Assembly (NCBI GenBank): GCA_035624215.1
Contig: DASPRY010000113.1
Location: forward strand, 62,001 to 126,000
Direction: 5' to 3'
Length of the DNA stretch: 64,000 bases
DNA from: JAFAGX01 sp035624215
GTDB taxonomy: Bacteria > Acidobacteriota > Terriglobia > Terriglobales > Acidobacteriaceae
The notes under the pieces are model-generated. The model saw only the letters and a program-made list of their open reading frames with translations. It was not told the DNA's origin and searched no databases. The position numbers and the translations under genes are program-made. Shown piece after piece: positions 33,937-43,382 of the stretch (position 1 is the stretch's first letter; each line of letters begins with the position of its first letter).

Positions 33937-36900
33937 ATGAAAGAACAAAACCGTACATCGCGAGCTGAAGCAGTTTGTCCCGGCAAGAAAGACAAGCTTG
34001 ATTTGGCGACGGCTCGCGCCCGCATCGCCGAAACTAAAGGCCCCGAGTTCTGGCGCAGCCTCGAAGAGCTCGCTGGCAGCCTCGAATTCAAAGAAATGAT
34101 GCACCGCGAATTTCCCAAGGGTGCGTCGGAGTGGCTGGATTCAGTTTCGCGGCGGGGCTTTTTGAAACTCATGGGCGCGTCGCTGGCGATGGCAGGTATG
34201 ACCGCTTGCACCAAGCAGCCGCTCGAGCCCATTGTTCCTTACGTGCGCCAGCCGGAAGAGGTGGTTCCAGGACGGCCCATGTTCTTTGCCACAGCTTTCA
34301 GCCTGGGCGGATACGCAAATCCCATTCTGGTAGAGAGCCACCTTTTTCGTCCCACAAAAATCGAAGGCAATGACAAGCATCCCGTGAGCCTGGGCGGGAC
34401 TGACGTATTCACGCAAGCCTCGATTCTCGGCCTCTACGATCCGGATCGCTCCCAGACCAACACCGAGCTCGGCGAGGTGCAAACCTGGGGCAAATTCGTT
34501 GAGGCGGTGCGCGGGCCGTTGAATTCGCAAAAAGCCGTGCAGGGATCGGGCATTCGCATTTTGACCAGAACAATTTCGTCGCCTAGTTTTGTTGATCAAC
34601 TGCGGCAAGTGCTCAAGCTGTACCCGCAGGCGAAATGGCACGTTTACGAGCCCATTAATCGCGACAACGTTTATGCGGGGGCGCAGATGGCTTTCGGCCA
34701 GCCGGTGGAGACGCAATATCGGCTAGAGAATGCTGATGTGATCCTGTCGCTCGATGCCGACTTTCTCTATGCAGGTTTTCCGGGAATGACGCGGTATGCG
34801 CGGGATTTCGCGAGGCGCCGAGATCCGGATTCCGGCAACATGAGCCGGCTATATGTTGTCGAGAGTACGCCGAGTTCGACGGGGGCGAAGGCGGATCATC
34901 GATTGCCGATGCGCGCCGGAGCAATTGAGACGATCGCTAGCTTCTTTTTCACCTGGACCGAGACGCTGAGTCCCCGCAAAGTGATTACAGATGAGGAGGC
35001 GCGAAGCTTGCCTCATTCGGAGGCGCCGACTCGCTCGGCACCTCACTCGCTTACGGAGCAGGAACAGCGATTTCTGCGCGCGGCGGTGGAGGATCTCAAG
35101 GCTCATGGCGGCGCGAGCGTGGTTATTCCGGGCGATCATCAGCCTCCCATTGTTCATGCCTGGGCTCACGCCATTAATCAATCTCTGGGCAACGTCGGAA
35201 AAACAGTTTTCTACACCGATCCTGTTAACGCCAATCCCGAGAGCCAAACCGACTCGCTGAAAGAGCTGGTTGCCGACATGCGTGCCGGCAAAGTGGACAT
35301 GCTATTCATTCTCGGGGGCAATCCCGCGTACGATGCACCCGCAGATCTTGGTTTTGCGGAAGCGCTGAAGAACACCAGCATTCCATTTCGCGTGCATCTC
35401 GGACTTCATCAGGATGAAACCTCCGAACTCTGCCAGTGGCACCTCAGCGAAACGCACTACCTCGAAGCCTGGGGTGATGCGCGGGCGTACGACGGCACTG
35501 TAACCATTCAGCAGCCGCTGATTGCTCCGCTTTACAACAGCAAGAGCGCCTACGAAGTGGTCGCGCTGCTCGCCGGCCAAGCTGAAGCGACTGGCTACGA
35601 CATTGTTCGAGGCTACTGGAAAAATCAGCATCCCGGTGCCGATTTTGACATGTTCTGGCGAAAGTCGCTGCATGACGGCTGGATCGAAGGCACGATGCTT
35701 CAGCCCAAGCAAGTCGCGGTGAAGCCGTGGGCCTCTTTGTTCGCTGAACCCGCAACTTATGGGTCAGACACAATCGAGATCAACTTCCGGCGCGATCCCT
35801 CGATTTATGACGGGCGCTTCTCGAACAACGGATGGTTGCAGGAATTGCCCAAACCCATGACCAAGATGACCTGGGACAATCCGGTGCTTATCGCCCCCAA
35901 GATGGCGGAGCGATTGGGAGTGCAGACCGAGGACATGATCCGTCTCGAACTGAACGGCAAGAGCGTTACAGCTCCGGTCTGGATTCAGGCTGGGCATGCC
36001 GATAATGCCGTCACGGTGTATCTGGGCTACGGGCGGCGACGCGCTGGCCGGGTGGGAACTGCGGCTGGCTTTGATTTTTATCCGCTTCGTAACAGCGCGG
36101 CACCGTGGTTCACCGCTGGGCTGAAGATCGACAAGGCTGGCGGAAGCTACATTCTGGCTTCCACTCAGGGCTATCAAACGATGGAGACGCAGGATGGCGA
36201 TACGCGGCCGCTGGTGCGCGTTGCTACCCTCGATGCATATCGACAAACCCCCGACTCCTTCAATGACGACAAGCCAGCCGAGGATTTCAGCCTCTACCCA
36301 GGCTATGCCGCGCAATATCAGAAAGAGCCGTACGAATGGGGCATGGCCATCGATCTTAACGCCTGTGTGGGATGCAACAACTGCATCATCGCGTGCCAAT
36401 CGGAGAACAACATCCCCGTAGTGGGAAAGGAGCAGTGCAACAAAGGACGGCACATGCACTGGTTGCGCGTCGACGTTTATTACCAGGGCGACCGCGACAA
36501 TCCCAAGGCGTATTTTCAGCCGGTGCCCTGCATGCAATGCGAGAACGCGCCGTGCGAGTTGGTCTGCCCGGTGGGCGCGACGGTGCACAGCACCGAAGGC
36601 CTCAACGACATGATTTACAACCGCTGCGTGGGTACGCGCTATTGTTCCAACAACTGTCCCTACAAAGTCCGCAGATTCAACTTTTTGCTTTTTCAGGACT
36701 GGGTCACGCCGCAGTACAAGATGATGCGCAATCCAAACGTCACCGTGCGCAGCCGCGGAGTGATGGAGAAATGCACGTACTGCATCCAGCGCATCGCGCA
36801 GCACCGCATTGATGCAGAACGCGAGAACCGGAAAATCCGGGACCTTGAATTGCAAACGGCGTGCCAGCAGTCTTGTCCGGCCAACGCCATTGTTTTTGGT

Positions 36901-37041
36901 AATAAGAACGATTCCGCCAGCCAGGTTGGCAAGCTCAAGGCCAAGAATCGAAATTACGGTCTGCTGCAAGACTTGAATACGAGGCCGCGGACTACCTATC
37001 TGGCGGAAATTCGCAACCCCAACCCTGAACTGGAGAGCTGA
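33937..37041 (+). CDS. actB: Alternative complex III subunit ActB (molybdopterin-like plus Fe-S domains)
   Basis: A 1034-residue fusion. A Tat-type signal (SRRGFLKLMGAS, about residues 69-80) ends in a lipobox-like MTAC. The middle (about 90-780) is a molybdopterin oxidoreductase-like domain, which in ACIII has no Mo. The C-terminal part (from about 800) carries four ferredoxin-type Cys groups: CVGCNNCIIAC, CMQCENAPCELVCP, CVGTRYCSNNCP and CTYCIQR...CQQSCP. ActB passes electrons from quinol to the haems. It is followed by actC after 16 bp. Confidence 0.95.
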   Translation: MKEQNRTSRAEAVCPGKKDKLDLATARARIAETKGPEFWRSLEELAGSLEFKEMMHREFPKGASEWLDSVSRRGFLKLMGASLAMAGMTACTKQPLEPIVPYVRQPEEVVPGRPMFFATAFSLGGYANPILVESHLFRPTKIEGNDKHPVSLGGTDVFTQASILGLYDPDRSQTNTELGEVQTWGKFVEAVRGPLNSQKAVQGSGIRILTRTISSPSFVDQLRQVLKLYPQAKWHVYEPINRDNVYAGAQMAFGQPVETQYRLENADVILSLDADFLYAGFPGMTRYARDFARRRDPDSGNMSRLYVVESTPSSTGAKADHRLPMRAGAIETIASFFFTWTETLSPRKVITDEEARSLPHSEAPTRSAPHSLTEQEQRFLRAAVEDLKAHGGASVVIPGDHQPPIVHAWAHAINQSLGNVGKTVFYTDPVNANPESQTDSLKELVADMRAGKVDMLFILGGNPAYDAPADLGFAEALKNTSIPFRVHLGLHQDETSELCQWHLSETHYLEAWGDARAYDGTVTIQQPLIAPLYNSKSAYEVVALLAGQAEATGYDIVRGYWKNQHPGADFDMFWRKSLHDGWIEGTMLQPKQVAVKPWASLFAEPATYGSDTIEINFRRDPSIYDGRFSNNGWLQELPKPMTKMTWDNPVLIAPKMAERLGVQTEDMIRLELNGKSVTAPVWIQAGHADNAVTVYLGYGRRRAGRVGTAAGFDFYPLRNSAAPWFTAGLKIDKAGGSYILASTQGYQTMETQDGDTRPLVRVATLDAYRQTPDSFNDDKPAEDFSLYPGYAAQYQKEPYEWGMAIDLNACVGCNNCIIACQSENNIPVVGKEQCNKGRHMHWLRVDVYYQGDRDNPKAYFQPVPCMQCENAPCELVCPVGATVHSTEGLNDMIYNRCVGTRYCSNNCPYKVRRFNFLLFQDWVTPQYKMMRNPNVTVRSRGVMEKCTYCIQRIAQHRIDAERENRKIRDLELQTACQQSCPANAIVFGNKNDSASQVGKLKAKNRNYGLLQDLNTRPRTTYLAEIRNPNPELES

Positions 37042-37057
37042 CGGAGCAGAATCGAGA

Positions 37058-38434
37058 ATGGCTGATCCCACCGAAATCGAAGGCCAGTCGCAAAGAGCGC
37101 CCGTGATCGAACCGGGGTACACCTTTGCCACCATTACAGACAAGATCAGCTCGATTGTTCTGACTCGTCCCGTTTCCAATGGCTGGCTTTTCGGGTTCGG
37201 GCTTTCATTCCTGATCACCATGGTGCTGCTCTACGCAATGGGATATCTATTTGTGCGCGGCGTAGGCATTTGGGGCATCAACATCCCGGTGGGGTGGGGA
37301 TTTGCCATCGTCAACTTTGTGTGGTGGATTGGAATTGGTCACGCCGGAACCCTGATATCTGCGATTCTGCTGCTATTGCGGCAATCGTGGCGAAATTCGA
37401 TCAACCGCTTCGCCGAAGCTATGACGATTTTTGCTGTGGCTTGTGCGGGGATGTTCCCGGTCCTGCATCTCGGCCGGCCATGGCTTGCGTATTGGCTGTT
37501 CCCTTATCCCAACACCATGAACTATTGGCCGCAATTCCGCAGCCCGCTGGTGTGGGACGTCTTTGCGGTTTCGACCTATGCCACGACTTCGATCCTGTTC
37601 TGGTACGTGGGTCTGATTCCCGACCTGGCCACACTGCGCGATCGCACTGAAAATCGGGCGACGCAAAAAATTTATGGAATTCTCGCCATGGGCTGGCGTG
37701 GTTCAGCGCGTCACTGGAGCCGCTACGAGACGGCGTATCTTCTTCTGGCCGGCCTGGCTACCCCGTTGGTGCTCTCGGTGCACACGGTTGTCAGCTTCGA
37801 TTTCGCCATCGGCATAGTTCCGGGCTGGCACACCACGATTTTTCCACCCTACTTTGTTGCCGGAGCAATCTATTCAGGATTTGCGATGGTGCTGATGCTG
37901 GCCATTCCGATCCGGAAGTTTTACGGATTGGAGGACTTCATCACCGAGCGCCACCTGCAGAACTCCGCCAAGGTGATGCTCGCGACCGGGCTTATTGTGG
38001 CTTACGGATATGGGATTGAGGGCTTCATGGGATGGTATAGCGGCAATCGTACTGACGCATACCTTCTGTGGAACCGGCTGCATGGTCCGTATCACGTCTG
38101 GTATCTTTCGCTGCTCGCTTGCAACATTTTTATTCCCCAACTGCTCTGGATTCGCAAACTGCGAACTAGTCCGCTGGGATTGTTTCTCATTTCCGGGGTA
38201 ATTCTGACTGGAATGTGGCTGGAGCGGTTCATCATCGTGGTCGTCAGCCTGCATCGCGACTTCCTGACTTCGTCATGGGGCATGTACTACCCCACCCTTT
38301 GGGATTGGGCAACCTATATCGGCACCATAGGATTCTTCCTCGCCTGCATGTTCCTGTTCCTGAGAGTTCTGCCCGGTATCTCGATCTTTGAAATGCGCAC
38401 TCTGCTGCCGGAAGCGGAGGTGAAATCGGAATGA
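37058..38434 (+). CDS. actC: Alternative complex III quinol-binding subunit ActC (NrfD/PsrC-like)
   Basis: A 458-residue polytopic membrane protein with eight to ten helices of the NrfD/PsrC type. It contains WWIGIGHAGTLISAILLLLRQ, the site of quinol contact in this family, LHLGRPWLAYWL and HTVVSFDFAIGIVPGWH. ActC is one of two homologous membrane subunits, the other being ActF; it takes quinol electrons and may take part in proton transfer. Its stop overlaps the actD start (ATGA). Confidence 0.95.
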   Translation: MADPTEIEGQSQRAPVIEPGYTFATITDKISSIVLTRPVSNGWLFGFGLSFLITMVLLYAMGYLFVRGVGIWGINIPVGWGFAIVNFVWWIGIGHAGTLISAILLLLRQSWRNSINRFAEAMTIFAVACAGMFPVLHLGRPWLAYWLFPYPNTMNYWPQFRSPLVWDVFAVSTYATTSILFWYVGLIPDLATLRDRTENRATQKIYGILAMGWRGSARHWSRYETAYLLLAGLATPLVLSVHTVVSFDFAIGIVPGWHTTIFPPYFVAGAIYSGFAMVLMLAIPIRKFYGLEDFITERHLQNSAKVMLATGLIVAYGYGIEGFMGWYSGNRTDAYLLWNRLHGPYHVWYLSLLACNIFIPQLLWIRKLRTSPLGLFLISGVILTGMWLERFIIVVVSLHRDFLTSSWGMYYPTLWDWATYIGTIGFFLACMFLFLRVLPGISIFEMRTLLPEAEVKSE

Positions 38435-38967
38435 AGCGCACTCCCATCTACGGTTTGATGGCAGAGTTCGACAATCCCACCGATCTGGTGGTAGCGGCAC
38501 GCAAGACACACGAAGCCGGATACAAGAGGATTGACGCCTACAGTCCCTTTCCGATCGAGGAGCTTTCCGAAGCCATCGGATTCCATCGCAACAACGTGCC
38601 CTTGGTTGTGCTGATAGGCGGAATTGTTGGTTGTTTGTCCGGGTTTGCGCTGCAGTGGTGGATCGCCACCGTGAGTTACCCGGTTAATGTAGGTGGGCGG
38701 CCGTACTTGTCAACGCCGGCGTTTATTGTCGTGACATTTGAAATGACGATTTTGTTTGCGGTTTTGTCGGCGGTGTTAGGCATGTTGGCGCTGAATGGAC
38801 TCCCAATGCCATATCATCCGGTGTTCAATGTGCCGCGGTTTGCGTTCGCGACCAAGGACCGGTTTTTTTTGATCGTGTTCTCTTCCGATCCCAAATACAG
38901 CAGCAGCGGGACGCGCAGTTTTCTGGAAGGGCTGAACCCGCGCTCAATTTCGGAGGTGCCGAGCTAA
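38431..38967 (+). CDS. actD: Alternative complex III subunit ActD (DUF3341)
   Basis: A 178-residue protein with a soluble N-terminal domain (LMAEFDNPTDLVVAARK, YKRIDAYSPFPIEEL) and two membrane helices (about 52-72 and 98-125). This is the DUF3341 pattern of ActD, a structural membrane subunit. It overlaps actC by 4 bp and lies 3 bp before actE. Confidence 0.93.
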   Translation: MKRTPIYGLMAEFDNPTDLVVAARKTHEAGYKRIDAYSPFPIEELSEAIGFHRNNVPLVVLIGGIVGCLSGFALQWWIATVSYPVNVGGRPYLSTPAFIVVTFEMTILFAVLSAVLGMLALNGLPMPYHPVFNVPRFAFATKDRFFLIVFSSDPKYSSSGTRSFLEGLNPRSISEVPS

Positions 38968-38970
38968 AGC

Positions 38971-39627
38971 ATGCGCACTCTCCGGAAAATAACGTTTGCT
39001 GCCTGGTTTGCTGTTCTCTTGTCTGTGGGTTGCCGTCAGGACATGCACGATCAGCCGCGGTTCAAGCCACTGGCGAAGAGCGATTTCTATGCCGATCTGC
39101 GTTCCGCCAGACCTCCAGTCGAAGGCACCGTGGCGCGCGGCCAGCTGCATGAGGACGCCTATTTCTACACTGGCAAAGTTGGAAACAATCCCGGAGACTA
39201 CATGCCGTTTCCTGTGACGGAAGACGTGCTGGCCCGCGGGCGCGAGCGCTTCAATATCTATTGTTCGCCGTGCCATTCGCGGTTAGGGGACGGCAATGGC
39301 ATGATTCCGCAGCGTGGATTTCGCGTTCCTCCGTCGTATCACACGGAACGTTTGCGCAAGGCGCCGCTGGGATATTTCTTTGATGTTATGACGAACGGAT
39401 TCGGTGCCATGCCAGAATACGCATCGCAGATTCCGACCCGGGACCGCTGGGCGATCGTGGCGTACATCCGCGCTCTGCAATTGAGCCAGAATGCCACTTC
39501 CGCCGATATTCCTTCGGGACAGAAAGTTCCGTCAGAGCCGCCGACGTTCCGTGGTGAGCCTGGTTCGGGCGCAACGCTTCCGGAGGTTGAGCCCAGCGGC
39601 GCACAATCGGAGGGACAAGAACGATGA
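38971..39627 (+). CDS. actE: Alternative complex III monohaem cytochrome c subunit ActE (lipoprotein)
   Basis: A 218-residue protein with a lipoprotein signal (AVLLSVGC, Cys at about residue 24) and one haem-binding CSPCH motif near residue 99, followed by PQRGFRVPPSYHTERL and a Met-containing FGAMPEYASQIP as likely axial ligand region. ActE passes electrons onward to the oxidase. The Pro/Gly-rich tail from about 180 is probably disordered. It overlaps actF by 4 bp. Confidence 0.92.
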   Translation: MRTLRKITFAAWFAVLLSVGCRQDMHDQPRFKPLAKSDFYADLRSARPPVEGTVARGQLHEDAYFYTGKVGNNPGDYMPFPVTEDVLARGRERFNIYCSPCHSRLGDGNGMIPQRGFRVPPSYHTERLRKAPLGYFFDVMTNGFGAMPEYASQIPTRDRWAIVAYIRALQLSQNATSADIPSGQKVPSEPPTFRGEPGSGATLPEVEPSGAQSEGQER

Positions 39628-40832
39628 GCGCGCCGGGTCTCCACAACTCCGATATGATGGCGCCTCCGGTTACGCGCACGATCGCGTCGCGTTCGCTCCT
39701 CGTGGGAGTTGTTTTTTCCGTTGTTGCAATCATCGGAGGGTATTTTCAGCCCGACCAGTTTTTCCGCGGATATTTGCTGGCCTTCATGGCATGGCTGGGA
39801 GTAGCACTGGGATCGATGTCAGTACTGATGATCCGCCATCTGACGGGAGGCGGATGGGGAACCGTGATCCGCAGAGTGATGGGCGCTGCCATGCGTTGCA
39901 TTCCGCTGATGACCATTCTTTTTGTCCCGATTTTGTTTGGGCTGCCGCGCCTGTATATATGGGCTCGACCGCTCAACAGCGTCGCCGACACGCATCTGCG
40001 GGAGCATCTCGAGGAAATAACCAAGTCCTACCTGTCAGTTCATGGCTTCATAGTTCGAGCTGTCATTTATTTCGCCATCTGGAATCTGTTGTCATTTTTC
40101 CTGACGAAGTGGTCGCGCGAGCAGGACCAGCCGGTTCCACGGGATAACAGCCGGCGCTTCAAGGCGCTGAGCGGACCGGGGCTGATCCTGTACGCTTTCA
40201 CGATTTCCTTCGCGGCGATTGACTGGGTGATGTCCATTGACCCGAGCTGGATCTCGACTATCTACGGACTGATTCTGCTGATTGGGGAAGTTCTGTCCGC
40301 CATGTGCTTCGCGGTTGTGGTCGAGCGCATTCTGGTGAAATACAAGCCAATGTCCGATTGGTTGCGGCCTGATTTCGTTCAGGACCACGGAAAGTGGATG
40401 CTAACCTTCCTCATGTTGTGGGCTTATTTTTCTTTCTCGCAGTTGCTCATCATCTGGGCAGGAAATCTGCCGGATGAAATCACGTGGTATTTCAGGCGTT
40501 TTCGTGGCGGTTGGCCGGCAGTCGGAGTGGTCCTTATCTTCGGGCACTTCGTGGTGCCGTTTGTGCTCCTGCTCTCACGGTCTTTTAAACGCGACGTCAG
40601 GAAATTGGTTTGGCTCGCGGTTTGGCTGATGATCATGCGCTGGGTGGATTTGCTGTGGATCATCGAGCCGAATTTTTCTACGACGGCGAGTGTGACCTGG
40701 GCGGATATTGTGCTGCCCATCGCCATGGGCGGTATTTGGATGTGGTTCTATTTCCGAAACCTGGGCTCGATGGCGCTTTTGTCGGTTAACGACCCCGATG
40801 CGCGTGAGGTATTGGAACCAGTACATGAGTAA
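39624..40832 (+). CDS. actF: Alternative complex III membrane subunit ActF
   Basis: A 402-residue membrane protein with ten predicted helices, a diverged NrfD-like partner of ActC. Typical segments are RVMGAAMRCIPLMTILFVPI, FTISFAAIDWVMSIDPSW and MLWAYFSFSQLLIIWAGNLP. Its overlapping starts and stops with actE and the next gene show tight coupling. Confidence 0.94.
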   Translation: MSAPGLHNSDMMAPPVTRTIASRSLLVGVVFSVVAIIGGYFQPDQFFRGYLLAFMAWLGVALGSMSVLMIRHLTGGGWGTVIRRVMGAAMRCIPLMTILFVPILFGLPRLYIWARPLNSVADTHLREHLEEITKSYLSVHGFIVRAVIYFAIWNLLSFFLTKWSREQDQPVPRDNSRRFKALSGPGLILYAFTISFAAIDWVMSIDPSWISTIYGLILLIGEVLSAMCFAVVVERILVKYKPMSDWLRPDFVQDHGKWMLTFLMLWAYFSFSQLLIIWAGNLPDEITWYFRRFRGGWPAVGVVLIFGHFVVPFVLLLSRSFKRDVRKLVWLAVWLMIMRWVDLLWIIEPNFSTTASVTWADIVLPIAMGGIWMWFYFRNLGSMALLSVNDPDAREVLEPVHE

Positions 40833-41337
40833 GGAAGAAACAAAGGATAGGCAGCGGGATCCGGAGCTCGAATTCGAGCACCAGGACCTCAGCCCGAGTG
40901 CCGTGTACGCCTTTCTGGCCGGGCTGGCGCTGGCCGGGATTCTGGTCTACTTCGTGTTGTGGGGGCTCTATGACTATCTTGACGCGTATCAGAGACGTCA
41001 CGAACCGCCGCAGAACCCGCTGGTGCAGCCGGAAGCTGACACGCGCAACATTTTGCCGCGAACGATTCAAAAGTTCCCCCAGCCGCGGCTGGAAAAAAAC
41101 GAACGAATTGAGATTGACGATTTCCTCCTGAAAGAGGAGCAAACGCTAAACAGCTACGGCTGGGTGGATGAAAAAGCCGGAGTCGTACGTATTCCGATTG
41201 AACGTGCCATGCAACTGGTGGCGCAGCGCGGTTTGTCGACGACCCCGAAGGTGGGAACAATTCCGCCATCCGAGGGGAATCCGGGTAATCAGGCGGGAGT
41301 ACGCAATTTGCCGAATCACCAGCAGAAAACAAAGTAG
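40825..41337 (+). CDS. Small single-helix membrane protein in the ActG position
   Basis: A 170-residue protein with one membrane helix (about 25-45, SAVYAFLAGLALAGILVYF) and a soluble C-terminal part that includes LEKNERIEIDDFLLKEEQTL and DEKAGVVRIPIERAMQLV. It overlaps the actF stop by 8 bp. Similar small proteins stand at this place in other act clusters and may be the seventh complex subunit or an assembly factor. I chose the ATG at 40825; an upstream in-frame start at 40708 lies inside actF. Confidence 0.78.
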   Translation: MSKEETKDRQRDPELEFEHQDLSPSAVYAFLAGLALAGILVYFVLWGLYDYLDAYQRRHEPPQNPLVQPEADTRNILPRTIQKFPQPRLEKNERIEIDDFLLKEEQTLNSYGWVDEKAGVVRIPIERAMQLVAQRGLSTTPKVGTIPPSEGNPGNQAGVRNLPNHQQKTK

Positions 41338-41388
41338 AGCACGCAGGGACAGTTCTCTGCTGCCCGGCTGATAGGAGTGGGGAGTTCA

Positions 41389-42393
41389 GTGGCAAAAAGC
41401 ATTTTGCATAGCGTGTCGCGGAAGTTTCTATTGTTGTCATCCCGAGCGAAGCGAGGAATCTGCATTGGGTTGCATACCGATTCAAAGTGCAGATTCCTCG
41501 TCGCGGCCGCTGCTCGGAACAACAAGATCGAAAGTGTTTGGAACATTAACAGATGTGCCCAACTGGTCGGCGTATTTTCAGTCCTGACGGCTGCTGCCTG
41601 GGGCCAAGGCATGACGCAGGGCGTCATGTCTCCGCCGGCGAATCTACGTCCGCCCGGATTGAAACACGTGGGCATCGAACAGCATTTGAATGAGCAGATC
41701 CCTCCGAATCTCACTTTTCGCGATGAAAGCGGCAATGCGGTCCGACTGGGGGATTACTTCGGGCGCAAGCCGTTGATCTTGAATCTTGTCTATTACCAGT
41801 GCCCAATGTTGTGCAGCGAAGTTTTAAGCGGGCTGGAAAGCGCGCTGCGAGTTCTGAAGTTCGATGTGGGAAATCAGTTTGACGTTCTGACCGTGAGCTT
41901 CGATCCGAAAGAGACGCCTGAAATGGCGGCCGCGAAAAAAGCTGAATTCCTGAAACGCTACGAACGCGCGGGTGCGGCTGCGGGTTGGCATTTCCTTACC
42001 GGACCGCAGAGTTCGATCGACGCGCTCACCCAGGCTGCGGGTTTTCAGTACGAATACGATGCAAAAACCGGGCAATTTGCGCACGGTACAGCGATCATGG
42101 TGCTCACGCCCGAAGGAAAAATCGCACAGTACTACTATGGCGTTGAGTTCGCGCCAAAGGATTTGCGCCTGGGGCTGGTCGAGGCATCGCAGAACAAGAT
42201 TGGCACAGTCGTGGATGAGGTATTGCTCTACTGTTACCACTACGACCCGGACAAGGGAAAATACGGCGCAATCGTCAGCAGGATTCTAAAGCTGGCGGCA
42301 GCAGCCACGATTCTTTTGCTGGGCACATTTTTGATTGTGATGTTCCGCCTGGGTTCAGCGTCGGAGCATCAGCACATGAAACGGATCGCATAA
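41389..42393 (+). CDS. SCO1/SenC-family copper chaperone; 5' end runs through a repeat
   Basis: SCO proteins deliver copper to the CuA site of oxidase subunit II. The copper motif CPMLC is present in NLVYYQCPMLCSEVL, with the distal His in FAHGTAIMVLTPEG, and a C-terminal membrane helix near the end. A secretion signal-like segment (LVGVFSVLTAAAWGQ) lies at about residues 58-73 of the frame, preceded by about 32 residues encoded by a palindromic repeat (41431-41525). No normal start codon lies between the repeat and that segment, so translation must begin upstream (GTG 41389 after GGGGAG, or GTG 41377). The family identity is firm, the start is not. Confidence 0.82.
   Translation: MAKSILHSVSRKFLLLSSRAKRGICIGLHTDSKCRFLVAAAARNNKIESVWNINRCAQLVGVFSVLTAAAWGQGMTQGVMSPPANLRPPGLKHVGIEQHLNEQIPPNLTFRDESGNAVRLGDYFGRKPLILNLVYYQCPMLCSEVLSGLESALRVLKFDVGNQFDVLTVSFDPKETPEMAAAKKAEFLKRYERAGAAAGWHFLTGPQSSIDALTQAAGFQYEYDAKTGQFAHGTAIMVLTPEGKIAQYYYGVEFAPKDLRLGLVEASQNKIGTVVDEVLLYCYHYDPDKGKYGAIVSRILKLAAAATILLLGTFLIVMFRLGSASEHQHMKRIA
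41431..41525. repeat. Dispersed palindromic repeat, copy 1 (inside the SCO reading frame)
   Basis: The arms are TTGTTGTCATCCCGAGCG...GAGGAATCTGCA and, inverted, TGCAGATTCCTCG...GCTCGGAACAACA. This is the same element as at 51362-51450, with about 35 bp of matching core in each arm. It contains no stop in the SCO frame. Confidence 0.85.
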
Positions 42394-42399
42394 GCATTT

Positions 42400-43380
42400 A
42401 TGTTTGACAATTTTCCACTTTGGCCAGCACGAGCCTCCACTGGAGCGGGCAACGTCGATGCGCTGTTCATTTTCCTTGTGTTGCTGGCCGGCTTTATGTC
42501 GCTGGCGATTTTCACCATGATTGTGGTGTTCGCGCTGAAATATCGCAATCGTCCGGGGCATGGCGCACAGCAGATCGAAGGTTCAGTGCCGCTGGAAGTG
42601 ACCTGGTCGGCGGTGCCGCTGGCCATCTTCATGGTGATCTTTGGGTGGGGCGCGGTCATTTACTTTCAGGAACGCACTCCACCTCGCGGCGCTGACGAAA
42701 TCTACGTCGTAGCCAAGCAATGGATGTGGAAGCTGGAACACGAACAAGGGCAGCGCGAAATCAACGAATTGCACGTTCCGGTGGGGCGTGATGTGAAGTT
42801 GATCATGACTTCACAAGACGTCATTCACAGCTTTTATGTCCCTGCCTTCCGCATCAAGCAGGATGTTCTGCCGGGACGTTATACGACGGCCTGGTTTCGC
42901 GCCACCAAACCGGGTGTGTATCACCTGTTCTGCGCCGAGTATTGTGGAACGGCACACTCGGGAATGATCGGGCAAATTGTAGTGTTAGAGCCGGCACTGT
43001 ATCAGGCCTGGCTCTCCGGTGGCACTACATCCGGGTCGCTGGCTGCAAATGGGGAAACCATCTTTCAGCAACTCGGGTGCCCAACTTGTCATCGCTTTGA
43101 CATTCAAGGCCGAGGTCCCAATCTGCAAGGCATATTTGACAGGCCCGTATTACTGGAAGACGGACGAACTGTGGTCGCGGATGAAAACTACATTCGCGAA
43201 TCGATTCTCAGTCCGAGCGCAAAGATTGTGAACGGATTCAAGCCGATCATGCCGACGTTTCAAGGATTGGTAAGTGAAGAGCAACTGGCTGCGCTGGTGG
43301 CCTACATCAAATCGCTGACTCCGCCGTCCGGGACAGCGAAGCTGGCGCCCCCAGCAAAATCGCAAGAACCCAGGGAATAG
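42400..43380 (+). CDS. coxB: Cytochrome c oxidase subunit II with fused cytochrome c (caa3 type)
   Basis: A 326-residue subunit II. Two N-terminal helices (about 25-47 and 68-85) precede the cupredoxin domain with a full CuA site: HSFYVPAF, then FCAEYCGTAHSGM. A cytochrome c domain follows from about residue 210, with CPTCH and the Met ligand of KPIMPTF. The fusion marks a caa3-type oxidase, which takes electrons directly from a bound or soluble cytochrome such as ActE. It lies 6 bp after the SCO gene and 2 bp before coxA. Confidence 0.96.
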   Translation: MFDNFPLWPARASTGAGNVDALFIFLVLLAGFMSLAIFTMIVVFALKYRNRPGHGAQQIEGSVPLEVTWSAVPLAIFMVIFGWGAVIYFQERTPPRGADEIYVVAKQWMWKLEHEQGQREINELHVPVGRDVKLIMTSQDVIHSFYVPAFRIKQDVLPGRYTTAWFRATKPGVYHLFCAEYCGTAHSGMIGQIVVLEPALYQAWLSGGTTSGSLAANGETIFQQLGCPTCHRFDIQGRGPNLQGIFDRPVLLEDGRTVVADENYIRESILSPSAKIVNGFKPIMPTFQGLVSEEQLAALVAYIKSLTPPSGTAKLAPPAKSQEPRE

Positions 43381-43382
43381 AA

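Noticed and set aside
35764..37221. A 485-codon minus-strand open frame opposite actB
   Set aside because: Antisense to the Fe-S domain of ActB; the sense frame carries diagnostic cysteine motifs, the antisense one does not.
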